Origin: Aureococcus anophagefferens
Lineage: Eukaryota > Sar > Pelagophyceae > Pelagomonadales > Pelagomonadaceae
Assembly: GCF_000186865.1 (NCBI RefSeq)
Contig: NW_008705576.1
Coordinates: 929,055 to 964,159, forward strand
DNA length: 35,105 nt
Direction: 5' to 3'
The translations under genes and the position numbers were made by a program. The notes beneath the pieces were generated by a model. The model was given only the letters and a program-made list of their open reading frames with translations. It did not search any database and had not been told where the DNA came from. Positions 1 to 7,607 of the stretch are shown in pieces (positions within the stretch are counted from its first letter, which is position 1; the number at the start of each line of letters is the position of its first letter).

Positions 1-242
1 CCATCGCCGCGGGGGCGCTCTACCCGTTCCTCGAGGTGCGGCTCCCGCCCGAGGTCGCGGCGCTCGCCATGGTGCTCTCGTCCGTGTCCGTCGTCGCGTC
101 GTCGCTGTCGCTGCGGTCCTACAAGCCGCCGTCGGCGTCGCCGCGCGCCGGCGACGGCGACCCGACGCTCTGCTCCTGCGCCGTGCGCTGCTGCTCCGTG
201 CGCTTCCACTGCGGCGCGGACCGCGCCTACGCGAAGCTCTAG
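1..242 (+). CDS. Copper-transporting P1B-type ATPase, C-terminal end (partial)
   Basis: Only the last 79 or so codons are in the window (frame starting at base 3; TAG at 240-242). The visible peptide carries AAGALYPF followed by LPPEVAALAMVLSSVSVV and SLRSYKPP. This is the signature of the last two transmembrane helices and the short tail of P1B ATPases of the ATP7/RAN1/CopA group, which pump Cu(I) across Golgi or plastid membranes. The conserved Met and Ser of the MVLSSVSVV helix belong to the copper-coordinating set known in the family. After the helix a 40-residue cytosolic tail contains several cysteines (CSCAVRCCSVRFHC), more than is usual and possibly metal-binding. The catalytic domains lie upstream of the window. 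Its 3' end faces the zinc-knuckle gene across a repeat-filled spacer. Confidence 0.85.
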   Translation, partial: IAAGALYPFLEVRLPPEVAALAMVLSSVSVVASSLSLRSYKPPSASPRAGDGDPTLCSCAVRCCSVRFHCGADRAYAKL

Positions 243-257
243 CGGACCCGCGCGCGC

Positions 258-424
258 GCTCGTACGAGGTCGTTAACAGCCCCCGAGGCGGCGGTGATGA
301 CGCGCGCCTCGGCCGTGAGCGATGCTCGTACCAGGTCGTTCACGGTCGCCCGCGCGCGGCGCTCGTACAAGGTCGTTAGCAGTCCCCTAGGCGGCGGTGA
401 TGACGCGCGCCTTGGCCGTGAGCG
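258..424. repeat. Duplicated 3' end of the zinc-knuckle gene (64-bp units, period 103)
   Basis: A 64-bp unit occurs at 258-321 and again at 361-424 with about five differences. A partial third copy of its first half lies at 324-358. The 361-424 copy holds the last codons (LTAKARVITAA) and TAG stop (387-389) of the minus-strand gene. In the 258-321 copy the stop position is CGA (284-286) on the plus strand. The array fills the space between two convergent genes. Confidence 0.85.
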
Positions 425-1370
425 TGCGCTCGCCCATGGTCGACACGGTCACCGTGGGGTCCGCCTGGGACGCGACCTGTGTGGAAATCAACCAGTGAGC
501 TGGGACGTCGGGGCCAAACTTCAGAATTCTCTAGCTCGGTCAAATCGAAGTCGATTTGGCTGATTTTTGGACGAATCGATTGCTCTCGTCGAGTTCTCGA
601 AGCACAGCAGAAAACCTCGCGTCGAAACGGTCGCATACGCGCACATTGAAGTCGGTTGAAGATTTGATTTCCACACAGGACGCGACGGCGACGCTCTCCT
701 GGAGCACGTAGGGGCAGACGTGGTTCGCCTTGATCTGGCCGCAGCGGCTGCACTTGTACTTGCGCGTCTTCTTGTCGTCGTCGCCCTTGGCCGGCTTGCC
801 GCCGCCGCCCTTGGGCGGCTTCGCCGGAGGCTTCGCCGTCGGCTTCGCGCGGCCGCCGGATCGCCGCGGCGGCCCGCGGACCGCCGGCGGCGGCTCCGAC
901 GGCGGCGGCGGCGGCGCCTCGGCGCCCACGTCCATGTCGTCGCCCAGGTCGAGCGCGAAGGAGTCGAGCATGCCGTCGTCGAGCATCCCGCCCTCGCCCA
1001 TCAGCAGCGGGTGCGGCGCGCCGTCGTCGAGGAGGAGCGGGTGGCCCGGCGCGGCGTCGAGGTCCAGGGCGAAGTCGTGGACCGAGCCCATGAGGGGCTC
1101 CGACGCCGTCCGCCGGTGCTTCCGGCCGGGCGTCCGCGGGCTGGGGAGCGCGACGTCGACGTCGAACGACGGCAGCGAGCCACCGGACATGAAGAGGTCC
1201 TCGGCCTCGAGGAACTCGCTCATGTCCTGGTCGCTCAGGGGCATGCCGAAGGACCGCGAGAGGCTGAACGGGTCCGAGGCGTGCCGCCGGTGCCCGCGCG
1301 GCGTGCTCCGCGGCCCGTCCTCCGTCTTCGAGTGCGTGCGCCGCAGGGAGATGCGCTCCTGCGCGGGCAT
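387..1370 (-). CDS. Zinc-knuckle protein with basic-Ser regulatory motifs, split by an introner
   Basis: Two exons: 1370-687 and 476-387 (257 aa), with ATG at 1370. Splicing at the duplicated GTCGCGTC restores an open frame ending ...QESVA|VASQADPTVTVSTMGERTLTAKARVITAA. The N-terminal half is low complexity with two RRxxSxP-type sites (RRHASDP, RRTASEP), each followed by a FSL/FALDL stretch; such sites suit AGC-kinase or 14-3-3 regulation (inference). A Pro/Lys-rich linker leads to KYKCSRCGQIKANHVCP. This is a CX2CX6HXC cluster (C207, C210, H217, C219) that looks like a small zinc-binding knuckle. I do not recognise a named family; a nucleic-acid-linked or signalling role is a guess. An alternative donor at 674 would also keep the frame and add four residues. 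Its promoter is shared with the divergent sulfatase. Confidence 0.75.
477..678 (-). mobile_element. Introner (DNA-transposon-like intron), copy 1
   Basis: A 202-bp element is bounded by perfect 15-bp terminal inverted repeats, CTGTGTGGAAATCAA at 477-491 and its complement at 664-678. It is flanked by the 8-bp direct repeat GACGCGAC at 469-476 and 679-686. Read on the gene's strand, the intron starts with GT from the upstream target duplication (GTCGCGTC, 686-679) and ends with CACACAG, the last bases of the element. Removing 477-686 restores the uninterrupted gene exactly. Its interior aligns with the element at 5026-5217, including a shared TCGTCCAAAAATCAGCC, and it is AT-richer than the exons. 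No transposase is encoded, so it is non-autonomous. Confidence 0.93.
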
Positions 1371-1617
1371 GGTCGCTGGCGAGGGTTCCTGTCCGCGTGC
1401 TTCAGCGGTGGAACGAGTTGTTCGTCAGTTCAATGCACCCTGAACGGCAGCCGCTCCCCGGCAATGGCTTCGGCCAGGCTCGCGTCGAGACGACGACGAG
1501 CAGCGCCGAGTTTGCCGCGAATGCAAACAAATTGGTTCAGCTTTGTGAATAGTTCACCTTGACCTATTTCCCTCGAATTCTTGCCCATCATAGATTGGCA
1601 GCCCGGGCTACGACGCG
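1371..1617. promoter_or_regulatory. Shared divergent promoter region (zinc-knuckle / sulfatase)
   Basis: This 247-bp spacer lies between two divergent ATGs and is AT-richer than the flanking exons. It has no long open frame of coding character. An ATTGG (inverted CCAAT) occurs near 1592. No clear TATA box was seen. The assignment as a bidirectional promoter rests on position only. Confidence 0.4.
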
Positions 1618-3420
1618 ATGCAGCCCGCCGGCTACGGCGGTCTGGACCACGAGCGGACGCCGCTGCAGCGGCCGCGCTTCTCGCGCCAGGCCGTGCTCGC
1701 GGCGCCGCTCTTCGCCGCCGTCGCCGGCTTGGTCATCTTGGTCGTCCTCGAGCTCGCGCCCGAGTCGGCGCTCCACCGCGCGAGCCTCGCGTCGGCGCTC
1801 CAGGCGCCCATCACGGCGGACCACCACCACCGGAACATCACGTCCGCCGCGCCCCACATCGTCCTGGCCGTGCTCGACGACGCCGGCTGGGACGACTGGC
1901 TCGAGACGTCCGACTTGGCCGCGCCGCACGTCGCGGCGCTCGCCGAGTCCGGCCTGTCGCTGCGGAGCCACTACGCGGCGCACGAGTGCACGCCGAGCCG
2001 CGGGAGCCTCTTGAGCGGCCGCTATCCCGTGCGCCTCGGCCTCCAGCGGGGCGTCGTGTCCGCGGCGTCCAAGTGGGGCCTCGACCCGGCGATCCGCCTC
2101 CTCCCGGAGACGCTCCAGACCGCGGGCTACCGCACGGCGCTCGTCGGCAAGTGGCACCTGGGCCACTACAACGAGTCGCTGACGCCCGCGCGGCGCGGCT
2201 TCGGCGAGTCCTACGGCTTCTTGGGCGGCTTCGTGGACCACTTCACGCACGTCGCCGAGGCGCCGCCCGCGTGCGCTTCGGAGACGCCGGCGACGGACGG
2301 GACCTGCGCCTTGGACTGGCAGGTCAACGGCCTGCCGCGGCCGCGGGCCACGGGCGTCTACGCCGCCTACGCGTGCCGCGACGCCGCGCGACGGCTCGTC
2401 GCGTCCCACGAGGGCAAGGAGGAGCCGCTCTTCCTCTACTACGCCCTGCCGACGCCCCACGAGCCCATCACGCCGCCCGACGACGTCGAGACCTACGACT
2501 TATTACCGAAGCTCGACGTCGCGGGCCGGCGCCGCGACTACGCGGCCGTCGTCGCGGCGACCGACGGCGCGATCGGCGACCTCCAGGCCGCTTTGCAGAA
2601 GCACGCGCTCTGGCCGAACACGCTCCTCGTGCTCCTCAGCGACAACGGCGCGTCGGCGGCGGGCGGCTCGAACGCGCCCCTGCGGGGCGCCAAGGGCGGC
2701 TACTTCGAGGGCGGCGTGCGGACGCGCGCGTTACTCGCCGGTTCTCTCTTGCCCCAGAACGTGCGCGGCAGCAGCCACGAGGGCCTCGTCCACGTCGCCG
2801 ACTGGGCGCCGACCCTCTTGAACGCCGCGGGCCTGCGGCCGGACCTCGTCGCGGGCTTCGACGCCATGGACGGCGTCGACCAGTGGGACGCGCTCCGCGG
2901 CCTCGCGCCGCCGCCGCGCGACGAGGTCCTCCTGGGCGTCGACGACGCGCCGACGGGCGGCGGCGCCACGGGCGCGATCCGGCGGGGGAAGTGGAAGCTG
3001 CTCGTCAACGTGCGCCGCGAGCCCGTCTACGACGGGTCTTCGGAGGCCGGGGTCCGGTACTTGGACGACGAGCCGCGGAGCTTCCTCTACGACGTCGAGG
3101 CCGACCCGGGCGAGAGCGAGGACGTGTACGACGCCGAACCGGACATCGCCGCGGCGCTGGAGAAGCGCCTCGTCGAGCTCCACGTGGCCGCGGAGGCGCC
3201 GCGCTACTGCGCGCCGACGCGCGCCGAGCTCGACGGCGCGCGCGCGGCCTTCGCGGCCCGGGGCAACGTCGTCCAGCCCTGGGCACCCCTCGTGCGGACC
3301 GGCGACCGGTCCCACTGCGACGACGCGCGCCGGGACGCCGACGCGATCCGCGCGGACTCGTGCGCGCGCGGGCTCCTCGCGCCCGCCGCGTGCGACGGCG
3401 CGAGGAGCGCCCGCTCATAA
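1618..3420 (+). CDS. Membrane-anchored type I sulfatase (arylsulfatase family)
   Basis: A 600-aa single-exon gene. Residues about 25-46 form one hydrophobic helix after a short basic N-terminus, so it is a type II signal anchor with the catalytic domain in the lumen or outside. Sulfatase motifs follow in order. LDDAGWDD holds metal-binding D87/D88. CTPSRGSLLSGRYP has C124 as the formylglycine-forming cysteine (C-x-P-S-R). GKWHLGH has K178 and H180, TPHEP has H281, and LLSDNG has D342/N343. These cover the known catalytic set, so activity is expected against sulfate esters, most likely polysaccharide or glycan sulfate; the substrate cannot be read from sequence. The C-terminal RRGKWKLL and LYDVEADPGE region is typical of arylsulfatase B/GALNS-like enzymes. 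The 3' end abuts the 57-bp tandem array. A long overlapping frame at 1581-4367 is a shadow. Confidence 0.93.
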   Translation: MQPAGYGGLDHERTPLQRPRFSRQAVLAAPLFAAVAGLVILVVLELAPESALHRASLASALQAPITADHHHRNITSAAPHIVLAVLDDAGWDDWLETSDLAAPHVAALAESGLSLRSHYAAHECTPSRGSLLSGRYPVRLGLQRGVVSAASKWGLDPAIRLLPETLQTAGYRTALVGKWHLGHYNESLTPARRGFGESYGFLGGFVDHFTHVAEAPPACASETPATDGTCALDWQVNGLPRPRATGVYAAYACRDAARRLVASHEGKEEPLFLYYALPTPHEPITPPDDVETYDLLPKLDVAGRRRDYAAVVAATDGAIGDLQAALQKHALWPNTLLVLLSDNGASAAGGSNAPLRGAKGGYFEGGVRTRALLAGSLLPQNVRGSSHEGLVHVADWAPTLLNAAGLRPDLVAGFDAMDGVDQWDALRGLAPPPRDEVLLGVDDAPTGGGATGAIRRGKWKLLVNVRREPVYDGSSEAGVRYLDDEPRSFLYDVEADPGESEDVYDAEPDIAAALEKRLVELHVAAEAPRYCAPTRAELDGARAAFAARGNVVQPWAPLVRTGDRSHCDDARRDADAIRADSCARGLLAPAACDGARSARS

Positions 3421-3635
3421 TTCGCTTACAGGACGCTGCAGACGACGGAGGCGCCGTGCGCCGCCGCTATTTGAAAATTCGCTTACATGACGCTGCAGAC
3501 GACGGAGGCGCCGTGCGCCCCCGCTATTTAAAAATTCGCTTACATGACGCTGCAGACGACGGAGGCGCCGTGCGCCGCCGCTATTTTAGAATTCGCTTAC
3601 ATGACGCTGCAGACGACGGAGGCGCCGTGCGCCGC
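3421..3635. repeat. 57-bp tandem array, 3.8 copies, each carrying a gene's last codons and stop
   Basis: Copies lie at 3421-3477, 3478-3534, 3535-3591 and partly 3592-3635, nearly identical. The last copy lies inside the minus-strand gene and encodes its C-terminus plus TAA (3597-3599). The other three repeat that segment downstream of the stop, each keeping an in-phase stop (3540-3542, 3483-3485, 3426-3428). The period equals 19 codons, so every unit stays in the gene's frame. Two downstream copies encode CSVM-stop or a close version; the most distal encodes CSVL-stop. Confidence 0.95.
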
Positions 3636-4298
3636 GACCTGGAAATTGGTCGCCTCGGGCAGCAGCCGCGCGCACGACTCGAGCTCGTCCGCGCGCTCGA
3701 GCGGGCAGCACTCCTCCCGGTCCGGGTCGTAGCCCAGCATGCGCAACACCTTTTCGCCGTCGTCGTCCGTCGCCGTCGGCCGGCGCTGCGTCTTCTGGAG
3801 CCACTTCGCGAGCAGGGGCGCGTTCGTGAAGTAGCCCTCGCCAGCGCGGACCTCCGTGGTGTACGGCTTCAGCGTGAGCACCGCGTGCCGCGCGTCCTGG
3901 ATGTGCCTGTCGCGCGCGTTCATGTAGAGCCGGTACTTCTCCGCGAGCGCGACGAACTCGGCCTTCTTGATCTTTCGGCCCCTCTTCCGCCGCTTCTTTT
4001 TGCCCGCGTCGTGCGCGGCGTCGTAGCCCTCGAGGCCCAGGTGGTCCCAGGCGTCCTTGGGCGCGTCGACGCTGTTGATGTTCTTCATCGCCGCGAAGAA
4101 GTCGTCGGCGTTGATCCAGCCCTTGTGGCCGCCGACCTTGTGGTACAAGATGTCGATGAGGCGCGCGCTGCCCTCGAGGTCCGTGAGGCCGCGCCCGCTG
4201 AGGTGCCGCCACTTCAAGCTCCGCAGCGTCACGAACTTGCCCTTGAGCGACGGCCGCTCCTGGACGGCGTCGTCGACGGCGTAGTGCTTCTTGACCAT
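3597..4298 (-). CDS. Unknown protein ending in a CaaX prenylation motif (CSVM)
   Basis: A 233-aa protein starting at the first ATG of the frame (4298; MVKKHYAVDDAVQERP). Codons further upstream begin only with TTG. I do not recognise the family. Residues about 40-80 (SARLIDILYHKVGGHKGWINADDFFAAMKN) look like a helix-loop-helix resembling a degenerate EF-hand. Next comes a strongly basic stretch (GKKKRRKRGRKIKK) that could be a nuclear signal or a polybasic membrane patch. The protein ends VVCSVM: Cys, two small/aliphatic residues, then Met, a good CaaX box for farnesyltransferase, so membrane attachment is plausible (inference). Cysteine pair EECC lies about 45 residues before the end. The 3' end is tandemly duplicated downstream. 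It diverges from the unknown gene at 4513 and converges on the sulfatase. Confidence 0.75.
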   Translation of the reverse strand: MVKKHYAVDDAVQERPSLKGKFVTLRSLKWRHLSGRGLTDLEGSARLIDILYHKVGGHKGWINADDFFAAMKNINSVDAPKDAWDHLGLEGYDAAHDAGKKKRRKRGRKIKKAEFVALAEKYRLYMNARDRHIQDARHAVLTLKPYTTEVRAGEGYFTNAPLLAKWLQKTQRRPTATDDDGEKVLRMLGYDPDREECCPLERADELESCARLLPEATNFQVAAHGASVVCSVM

Positions 4299-4512
4299 GA
4301 TCAGTGCTGTTGCGACTGCAGGCTCGTCGTGTGTGCGGTGCCCAACGACGGACGCCAATCAAATTGAGAGCTCCTCGATCGAGCTGCGGCTCCGACGGTC
4401 AGGCCGCCGTCATCGTCGATGGGGCAGCGTCGCGTTGCTGCCTGCCATGCGCGCAGCGCTGACGACGGCAACGCGGGGACAACGTCGGCCTATCTCGCTC
4501 GCCGATCGCAAC

Positions 4513-5843
4513 ATGGCGGAGTTCGATCGTGAGTTCGGCAAGGACCCGCGCCAGTTCAATGAGTCCGACACGCGGCGCGTCGCCGAGACGCGCGAGCTCA
4601 ACGAGCAGACGGCCGTCGAGTGGACGCGGGACCAGCGCGAGTCGGACCTGATCGTCGAGCGCGGCGCCGTCCGCTGCGGCAGGAAGGGCACGGTGGCCAT
4701 CTTCGAGTGCACGCCCGAGTACCGCGACGCGCTGAGTACCGTCGCCGACGGCGCGAAGCTCGCGGCGGCGAGCGAACCGCTCGCGGCCGTCGCGCGCCGC
4801 GAGTGCGCCGCGGGCGGGTGCTGCGTGCTCCGCCGCGCGCCGCTCGGCGGCGACGCGGGCGCGGCCTGGCGGACCCTCGCGTTCTGCGAGGCCCTGGGCC
4901 GGGGCCTCCCCCAGGTCGCCGGCGGGGACGCCCTGCCGAAGCGCGTCGCGCGGTCGGCGGCCCTCGGCAACGACGCGCCGATTCCCGACGCGGCGATCGA
5001 CTACGTCGTCGTCGCCTGCGGCCGCCCGGGCAGCAAAAGGGTGATTCAACGTCGCTTCAACGTGAGTGTTCCGCGCGCGCGCGTTTCGGAAACAGCACCT
5101 ATGCTTCGAGAGCGCTCCGAGAGATGATCGCTCGTCCAAAAATCAGCCGAAACGAGCGGAAAACGACCGAGATAGGAGCCTTTGAAGTTGGGAATTTCGC
5201 ACCCTTTTGCTGCCCAGGCGGCCGCCCGGCCAAGAGCGCGCGGGCCTTGTCGCTGGCGACCTGCGACGCGCTGCTACGCGGCGCGAGCCTCGAGGCCAAG
5301 GGCACGCTGCGGCGGCCCATGACCTACGCGTGCGACCCCTGCGACGCGGCCTGGCGCGCGTCCGGCTCCGCGGCGCCGGCGGGCGCGGCGCCGTGCCTCG
5401 ACCAGGACGACGACTTCCGCAAGACCCTGCGATTCTCCGCGGCGCTGAAGGCGAACGTGGAGTGGTGCGACGACGCCGCGGGCGACGCCATCGACGCGCT
5501 CGCGGAGCTCGAAGCGGCGGGCGACGCCGCGAAGTTCCCCTTCGACCTCAAGGAGGACGACGTGCTGGTCATCGACGCGGCGCGCTGGCTCTTCTCCCTG
5601 GACCTCCCGGCGTCCAACGACGGCCTCGTCTGGTTCCGGGGGTCGTGGATGCCGGGCGCCGCGCTCCGCGGCGACGACGGCGCGGCCGCGCCGTCGGAGC
5701 CCCTCATCCTCAAGGCCTGGGTCGCGAAGCGGGCCGAGGCCGCGCCGGCGCCGGCGGCGACGGCGCCGCCCCTCCCGGCGACGAACGACGACGACGACGC
5801 GCGCTGGCTGGCGAACCTCGTCAAGGCGGAGATGCAGAACTAA
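4513..5843 (+). CDS. Unknown conserved-looking protein, split by an introner
   Basis: Exons 4513-5017 and 5218-5843 give 376 aa. Splicing across the duplicated GCGGCCGC restores VVACGRPAKSARALSLATCDALL without gain or loss. The chosen ATG (MAEFDREFGKDPRQFNESD) follows two in-frame upstream ATGs (4297 and 4447), so an N-terminal extension such as a targeting peptide is possible. The N-terminal third is charged and helical, followed by a Cys-containing region (CAAGGCCVLRR). After the intron, TYACDPCDAAW carries a CxxC pair. LVIDAARWLFSLDLPASNDGLVWFRGSW is a well-structured hydrophobic segment. No family is recognised. Its stop lies 15 bp from the stop of the convergent macro-domain gene. Confidence 0.75.
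5026..5217 (+). mobile_element. Introner (DNA-transposon-like intron), copy 2, with a GC donor
   Basis: A 192-bp element is flanked by the direct repeat GCGGCCGC (5018-5025 and 5218-5225; the match runs on for two more bases). Terminal inverted repeats of 18 bp with one mismatch are present: CCGGGCAGCAAAAGGGTG on the left, and its complement ending in CTGCCCAG on the right. The intron (5018-5217) begins with GC supplied by the first target copy and ends with the element's CAG. The interior aligns along most of its length with copy 1, including TCGTCCAAAAATCAGCC at 5132-5148 and TGCTTCGAGA just before it. The terminal repeats of the two copies differ in sequence. Confidence 0.92.
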
Positions 5844-5858
5844 GCTTGATCTTGCGCT

Positions 5859-6803
5859 CTAGGACAGGAAGTGGCGCTGGGCCGCCTGCGCGAGCGTCTT
5901 CTGCTCGCGGGGCGTGAAGGCGACGAGGTGGACGCGCTCGAGGCCCGGGTAGGCGCCGCGCGCGACGGCGGCGACGGCGATCGCGAGGACCGCGGCGAGG
6001 GACCGCGCGCCGCGGAAGATGCCCGCGCTCAGCAGCGAGAAGGCGACGGTCGTCGCGCCGACCTCGGCCGCGCGCGCCATCGACGCCGCGTACGCGCCGG
6101 CGAGGAGCGCGTCGCCGCGCGCGAGCGCGGCTTCCTCGTCCTCGCCGTCCCCGCGCTCGAGCCAGCCGTAGTTCGGGCCGACGGCGTGGATGCAGTGGTC
6201 CGCGGCGAGGTCGCCGCCGGCGGTGACGACCGCGTCGCCCGTCGCGCAGCGCCGGAAGCCGTCCGCGTCGATCGCCGGCAGCGCCGCGCGCGCGTCCGCG
6301 AGCGCGTCGCCGCCGGCCGCCGTGATCGCGCCGTCGACGCCGCCGCCGCCCTGGCAGCCCTCGTTCGCCGCGTTGACCACCGCGCCGCCGCGGAAGCCGA
6401 CGACGGAGCCCGAGGAGCAGAGGAGCACGCCGCTCGCGAGCTCGTAGCCGCAGAGCACGCGCTCGACGCCGTCGTCCGCCTCGGCGCGCCGGCTCTGGAG
6501 GTCCACGGCGGAGAAGCGCTTGCGCTTGCGCGCGCGGCCGTCGCCGAGGTCGAACTCGCCGCCGGCGCCGAGGCACCGCGCGATGACCTCGGGGGCCTCG
6601 TCGTCGTCTACCGGTGTCTTGCGCTTGCCTGCGCTTGTTTGCGGCGCCTCTGCCGGCGCGGTCTGCTGCTGCGCGTCGGGCGCGTCCTGCGGTGCGTCCT
6701 GCTGCGCGTTGGGCGCGTCCTGCGGTGCGTCCTGCTGCGCGTCGGCCTCCTGCTTTGCGTCGGGCGCGTCCCCCGCGGCTGTCGCCTCATCATCAAAGGC
6801 CAT
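5859..6803 (-). CDS. Macro-domain (ADP-ribose-binding) protein
   Basis: A 314-aa protein if translation starts at MAFDDEA (6803); the frame stays open upstream, so an earlier start cannot be excluded. The first 60 residues are a low-complexity Gln/Asp/Ala/Pro tract with an 11-residue repeat (AQQDAPQDAPN/D). A basic NLS-like RARKRKRFS lies at about 91-98. A macro domain fills roughly residues 115-314. AVVNAANEGCQGGGGVDGAI (about 141-160) is the hallmark ADP-ribose-binding loop with N144/N147 and the Gly-rich segment, followed by CIHAVGPNYGW and a FSLLSAGIFRG phosphate loop. Family members bind or hydrolyse mono-ADP-ribose or O-acetyl-ADP-ribose. The key Asn is present, so hydrolase activity is possible. 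A nuclear location is inferred from the basic motif. Confidence 0.9.
   Translation of the reverse strand: MAFDDEATAAGDAPDAKQEADAQQDAPQDAPNAQQDAPQDAPDAQQQTAPAEAPQTSAGKRKTPVDDDEAPEVIARCLGAGGEFDLGDGRARKRKRFSAVDLQSRRAEADDGVERVLCGYELASGVLLCSSGSVVGFRGGAVVNAANEGCQGGGGVDGAITAAGGDALADARAALPAIDADGFRRCATGDAVVTAGGDLAADHCIHAVGPNYGWLERGDGEDEEAALARGDALLAGAYAASMARAAEVGATTVAFSLLSAGIFRGARSLAAVLAIAVAAVARGAYPGLERVHLVAFTPREQKTLAQAAQRHFLS
6661..6745. repeat. 33-bp tandem repeat inside the macro-domain gene
   Basis: Two and a half copies of a 33-bp unit encode the 11-residue AQQDAPQDAP(N/D) repeat in the disordered N-terminus. The period is a multiple of three, so length change would keep the frame. Confidence 0.75.
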
Positions 6804-6997
6804 ACTTGCGCAGGTTTTACCTATGCCGCACGCTGAGGCTGATGAATCGCCAGCCTCTGAGAGGGATGTTATTGCATGCAAGTTGCCTTCAAGAAAGGAT
6901 ACAATTCCCAGCTTCCATACGACGCTGGTGCTCCGATCGCGCCGCCGGGCAGGCACTCAAGGGCTGCCCGAAGACCGGAACCCCAACGAAACGTAAC

Positions 6998-7585
6998 ATG
7001 GACGACGCCCGGGCGCGGGCGGCGGCGTTCCTCGAGGGGAGCCGCGTCATCCAGGTCGTGCCCGGGCAGCGCGTGCGCGTGTCCCTGCGCTACGCCGCGG
7101 CGACGGCGGGCATCCTCGTCATCCTCGCGGCGGCCAAGGTCGGCGAGTCGGGGTCGAGCAAATCGCGCGAGCGGCTCGCCACGGTCCGCGCGCGGCCCGA
7201 CAGCGTCCAGAGCTACGAGCCGAGCGCGACGGACACGGCCATCCGTGGCGTCGCGGATCGCATCTGGCAGACGGACCGCTACCGGAGCGAGATGATGCAG
7301 TCCTTCTTCGTCTGGCTCGTCTGCGCGCCCCTCGTCGTGCTGGCCATCTACCTCTGCCGGAAGCACGGGCCCTGCCGCGCGCCCGAGCGCGACCCGCTCG
7401 CGTTCGCCAAGGGGCCCGCGGTGCCGCTCGCGCGCGCGACCTACGGCGCGACGGCGACGGTCGTGCCCGCGGAGGTCGTCGACGAGGCCGGGAGCGACGC
7501 CGACGCGCTCCCCGCGGCGTCGCGCGTCGACGACAGCTCCGGCGACGAGGACGAGCCCGAGGAGGAGAGTTCCTTTTCACTGTAA
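6998..7585 (+). CDS. Small two-transmembrane protein with an acidic tail
   Basis: 195 aa, starting at ATG 6998 directly after GAAACGTAAC. A hydrophobic helix lies at about residues 30-49 (YAAATAGILVILAAA) and a second at about 102-121 (SFFVWLVCAPLVVLAIYLC). Between them is a basic/polar loop of about 50 residues, and the C-terminus ends in an acidic Ser-rich tail (DDSSGDEDEPEEESSFSL) that could be phosphorylated. No family is recognised. Codon use (high GC3) and the tight convergent arrangement with the kinase gene (22 bp between stops) support a real gene. Confidence 0.7.
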   Translation: MDDARARAAAFLEGSRVIQVVPGQRVRVSLRYAAATAGILVILAAAKVGESGSSKSRERLATVRARPDSVQSYEPSATDTAIRGVADRIWQTDRYRSEMMQSFFVWLVCAPLVVLAIYLCRKHGPCRAPERDPLAFAKGPAVPLARATYGATATVVPAEVVDEAGSDADALPAASRVDDSSGDEDEPEEESSFSL

Positions 7586-7607
7586 AAAAATTCACCGACC
7601 CTTTTTA

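Noticed and set aside
3421..3635. CRISPR array
   Set aside because: The units are contiguous with no variable spacers and derive from a gene's 3' end. The genome is eukaryotic.
1581..4367. 928-aa open frame on the plus strand
   Set aside because: It is an Arg/Ala-rich shadow of the sulfatase and of the antisense CSVM gene, with no recognisable domain.
5062..5067. GTGAGT inside the second introner as the 5' splice site
   Set aside because: It looks like a strong donor, but joining it to the 5217 acceptor puts exon 2 out of frame with an early stop. The target-duplication donor restores the frame exactly.
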